From positions 1 through 6,953 of the forward strand of contig JAHJRK010000051.1 of assembly GCA_018830925.1 (NCBI GenBank): a stretch of 6,953 bases of DNA. Direction: 5' to 3'. Within the stretch, counting starts at the first letter, position 1. Every line of letters begins with the position of its first letter. Below, one piece after another: positions 5,301-6,953 of the stretch. This DNA is from Pseudomonadota bacterium. Lineage in GTDB: Bacteria > Desulfobacterota > Desulfobacteria > Desulfobacterales > RPRI01. The notes under the pieces were generated by a model. It worked only from the letters and a program-made list of their open reading frames with translations. It made no database searches and was not told the origin of the DNA. Position numbers and translations under genes: made by a program.

Positions 5301-6953
5301 CTATCCCTCTAATTTAAACAGGCCGTATCCTCCTTTGTAAAAAAGAAGCGCCGTATCTTCTCTGAAAAATTTATCTATCAATATCTTTTCATTCTCACTG
5401 AAATTATTGACAACCCACTTGTCAAACATATCATACCATATGATAAGATGCGTTATTCCCTTTTTCTTCATATCAGATACAATTATATCAGGCTTATCAG
5501 ACCTCCTGAGAGAATTCATCAGAATAGTCTCATCAAAAAGCATCTCCCTGTCGCTATAATAGCGGCGGTTACCAAGAAAAAAGCATAGAATCTTTGCGTC
5601 TTCAGAAAGATTCTTGTTTGAGTATTTAATGGCCGCATACTCAGGGCGGTATTTTTCAATGTATTCGTCCCTACTGACTTTTCCGCTTAAATACCCTATA
5701 GGATTTACATATCTGAATTGCTCAACAACATATCCGGCGTTAGTTGAAATTACTATTGTAAATAAAAAAAACAGGACAAATGATAACATCCTGCCTGATG
5801 AAACAGGAAAACGGGCACTCAACAATGAAAAAATATTATGCAGTCCCATGACCGAAAGTATCACAAGCGGAGGAATCACAGGCGCAATATACCTTATTCT
5901 CATGTCGGTTTTTGCAAACGCAAAGAGGATAAACAAAATTGAAAATGAGAGTAAAATTTCCTTTTCCAGCCTTATTACAGAGTTATCCTGTTTTATGCGA
6001 AAAAAGGCGAAAATAGGCAGAACAAAAAGAAAGGGGGAAAGTTTACCGTCAAAATATTTTGGATTTCCGTCCTCTCCTTCGAAAAAAATTCTTACAGGAA
6101 TAAGGGCAATCCGCAACCAGGGCTCATTGTATATTATCCGTCTTACAGCAAAATGACTCCACTCCCTGCCCTTGTTATCTTTTTTTGAATTCATTATTGA
6201 ATCATCAAACTTATCCTGCTCGAAAGATACCGGCCCGGCATTAATCCTGTTAAAAAAACCCTGATAAAGAGGATATACCGGATTTTTAGTCCATACATAA
6301 TTTCTTATCATCCACGGAGAAAAAACTAAAAGGACAATAATAATATATACCGAGGCATAAGAGAGCGCTTTAATGGAAACGAGACTGCTTTTCCGCATTG
6401 AATCAGGCTGTTTTACTCGATTCCGGAAAACCCTGGAATAGGCAAACATTACGAACATGGATAAGAGGAAAAAAACAATCAGCGCATTATATTTAGTCCC
6501 GACGGCAAGTCCGCAAAAAAAAGCGGAAGCTACAAGATGCCTGAGTTTGAACCCGGATTCGATCCATTTGAACAGGCAAATGATGGAGCCTGTTGAAAAG
6601 AAGATAAGCCCCAGATCCACATAAACAGTAATTGAAAGCTTCACAATCACCGGTATAGACAAAAAGAAGAGAGCCCCAAAAAGGGCAAAAACAATGTTTG
6701 TACGCTTCTTTAAATATCCATAAAGAAGAAAGGCTGTCAGTAATGCGAAAAAAAAATGGATATATTTTGGAACAATATCATTCCCGAAATAAAGAGGAAT
6801 AAGATATAACAATTCAAGATTCATGGGATAATAGGAGAATATCACCGAAGGGATTTCATACATTCCACCATGATTAAGATAAAGCTTTGGGACAGCAAGG
6901 TGATGGGTAAGAGCATCCCTGCTGACAGGAGGTACAGAAGACAATACAATTAC
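5301..6953 (-). CDS. GT-C family (GT39/PMT_2-like) membrane glycosyltransferase, 5' end beyond right edge
   Basis: The frame is open through the right edge: 550 codons are visible and the codons before TTG 6944 are sense. That TTG is therefore probably not the start, and the first membrane helix is likely missing. Numbering from TTG as residue 1, motifs are SRDALTHHLAVPKLYLNHGG (8-27), with the first-loop acidic D10 as likely catalytic residue; a conserved-looking VYVDLGL (107-113); GLAVGTKYNAL (145-155); SPWMIRNYVWTKNPVYPL (209-226); and RIRYIAPVIPPLVIL (349-363). There are roughly nine to ten hydrophobic segments up to about residue 400. A soluble C-terminal domain of about 140 residues follows (GITHLIIWYD at 496-505). 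This is the pattern of polyprenyl-phosphate-sugar-dependent transferases related to PMT and ArnT, with catalysis at the periplasmic face. Its distance from the fusion gene (61 nt) and same strand suggest one operon. Donor and acceptor are unknown. Confidence 0.88.
   Translation of the reverse strand, partial: VIVLSSVPPVSRDALTHHLAVPKLYLNHGGMYEIPSVIFSYYPMNLELLYLIPLYFGNDIVPKYIHFFFALLTAFLLYGYLKKRTNIVFALFGALFFLSIPVIVKLSITVYVDLGLIFFSTGSIICLFKWIESGFKLRHLVASAFFCGLAVGTKYNALIVFFLLSMFVMFAYSRVFRNRVKQPDSMRKSSLVSIKALSYASVYIIIVLLVFSPWMIRNYVWTKNPVYPLYQGFFNRINAGPVSFEQDKFDDSIMNSKKDNKGREWSHFAVRRIIYNEPWLRIALIPVRIFFEGEDGNPKYFDGKLSPFLFVLPIFAFFRIKQDNSVIRLEKEILLSFSILFILFAFAKTDMRIRYIAPVIPPLVILSVMGLHNIFSLLSARFPVSSGRMLSFVLFFLFTIVISTNAGYVVEQFRYVNPIGYLSGKVSRDEYIEKYRPEYAAIKYSNKNLSEDAKILCFFLGNRRYYSDREMLFDETILMNSLRRSDKPDIIVSDMKKKGITHLIIWYDMFDKWVVNNFSENEKILIDKFFREDTALLFYKGGYGLFKLEG
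6510..6527. repeat. Short inverted repeat with A8 loop inside the GT-C gene
   Basis: TCCGC (6510-6514) and GCGGA (6523-6527) pair perfectly around eight A residues. It lies in coding sequence for SAFFCGL-type membrane residues. It may be chance, but it combines a small hairpin with a homopolymer. Confidence 0.35.

Noticed and set aside
5282..5301. Possible rho-independent terminator between the GT-C gene and the fusion gene
   Set aside because: The stem is only 4 bp (GGCT/AGCC) with a 9-nt loop, and the T run is interrupted by AATA. It is too weak to call.
5614..6156. 180-codon plus-strand open frame
   Set aside because: It lies entirely antisense within the GT-C gene, has no family motif, and its composition reflects the reverse complement of the membrane protein.

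Overview
The window looks like an interior piece of one long bacterial surface-glycan or protein-glycosylation operon. All five genes lie on the minus strand, packed almost without gaps, so transcription runs from the right edge towards the left edge. There is no RNA gene, mobile element, CRISPR array or plus-strand gene that I can support. The DNA is fairly AT-rich, and the large membrane proteins fused to TPR arrays resemble families common in environmental Gram-negative lineages such as Desulfobacterota, Nitrospirota and Omnitrophota. That placement is an inference from protein style only; no marker gene is present.

Layout in transcription order. (1) 6953-5301: a polytopic GT-C (GT39/PMT_2-like) glycosyltransferase whose 5' end lies beyond the right edge. 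(2) After a 61-nt gap, 5239-3800: a fusion of a class I SAM methyltransferase with a DPM1-like family 2 glycosyltransferase. (3) Overlapping it by 4 nt, 3803-3009: a second, stand-alone SAM methyltransferase. (4) Overlapping that by 4 nt, 3012-616: a TMTC-like membrane protein with a GT-C-type N-terminal half and a C-terminal TPR array of ten 34-residue periods. (5) After 30 nt, 585-1: the N-terminal 195 codons of a paralogue of gene 4, about 60% identical over the aligned part, cut by the left edge.

A working model, which is inference: the DPM1-like domain would charge a polyprenyl phosphate with a sugar on the cytoplasmic face. The three GT-C proteins would use such lipid-linked sugars on the periplasmic face, and the two methyltransferases could methylate the glycan or its precursor. 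This resembles the eukaryotic DPM1/TMTC O-mannosylation logic, but acceptor, sugar and methylation site cannot be read from the sequence. The component families are known. The less ordinary points are the combination, the MTase-GT2 fusion, the tandem TMTC-like paralogues and a G8 tract inside gene 4.
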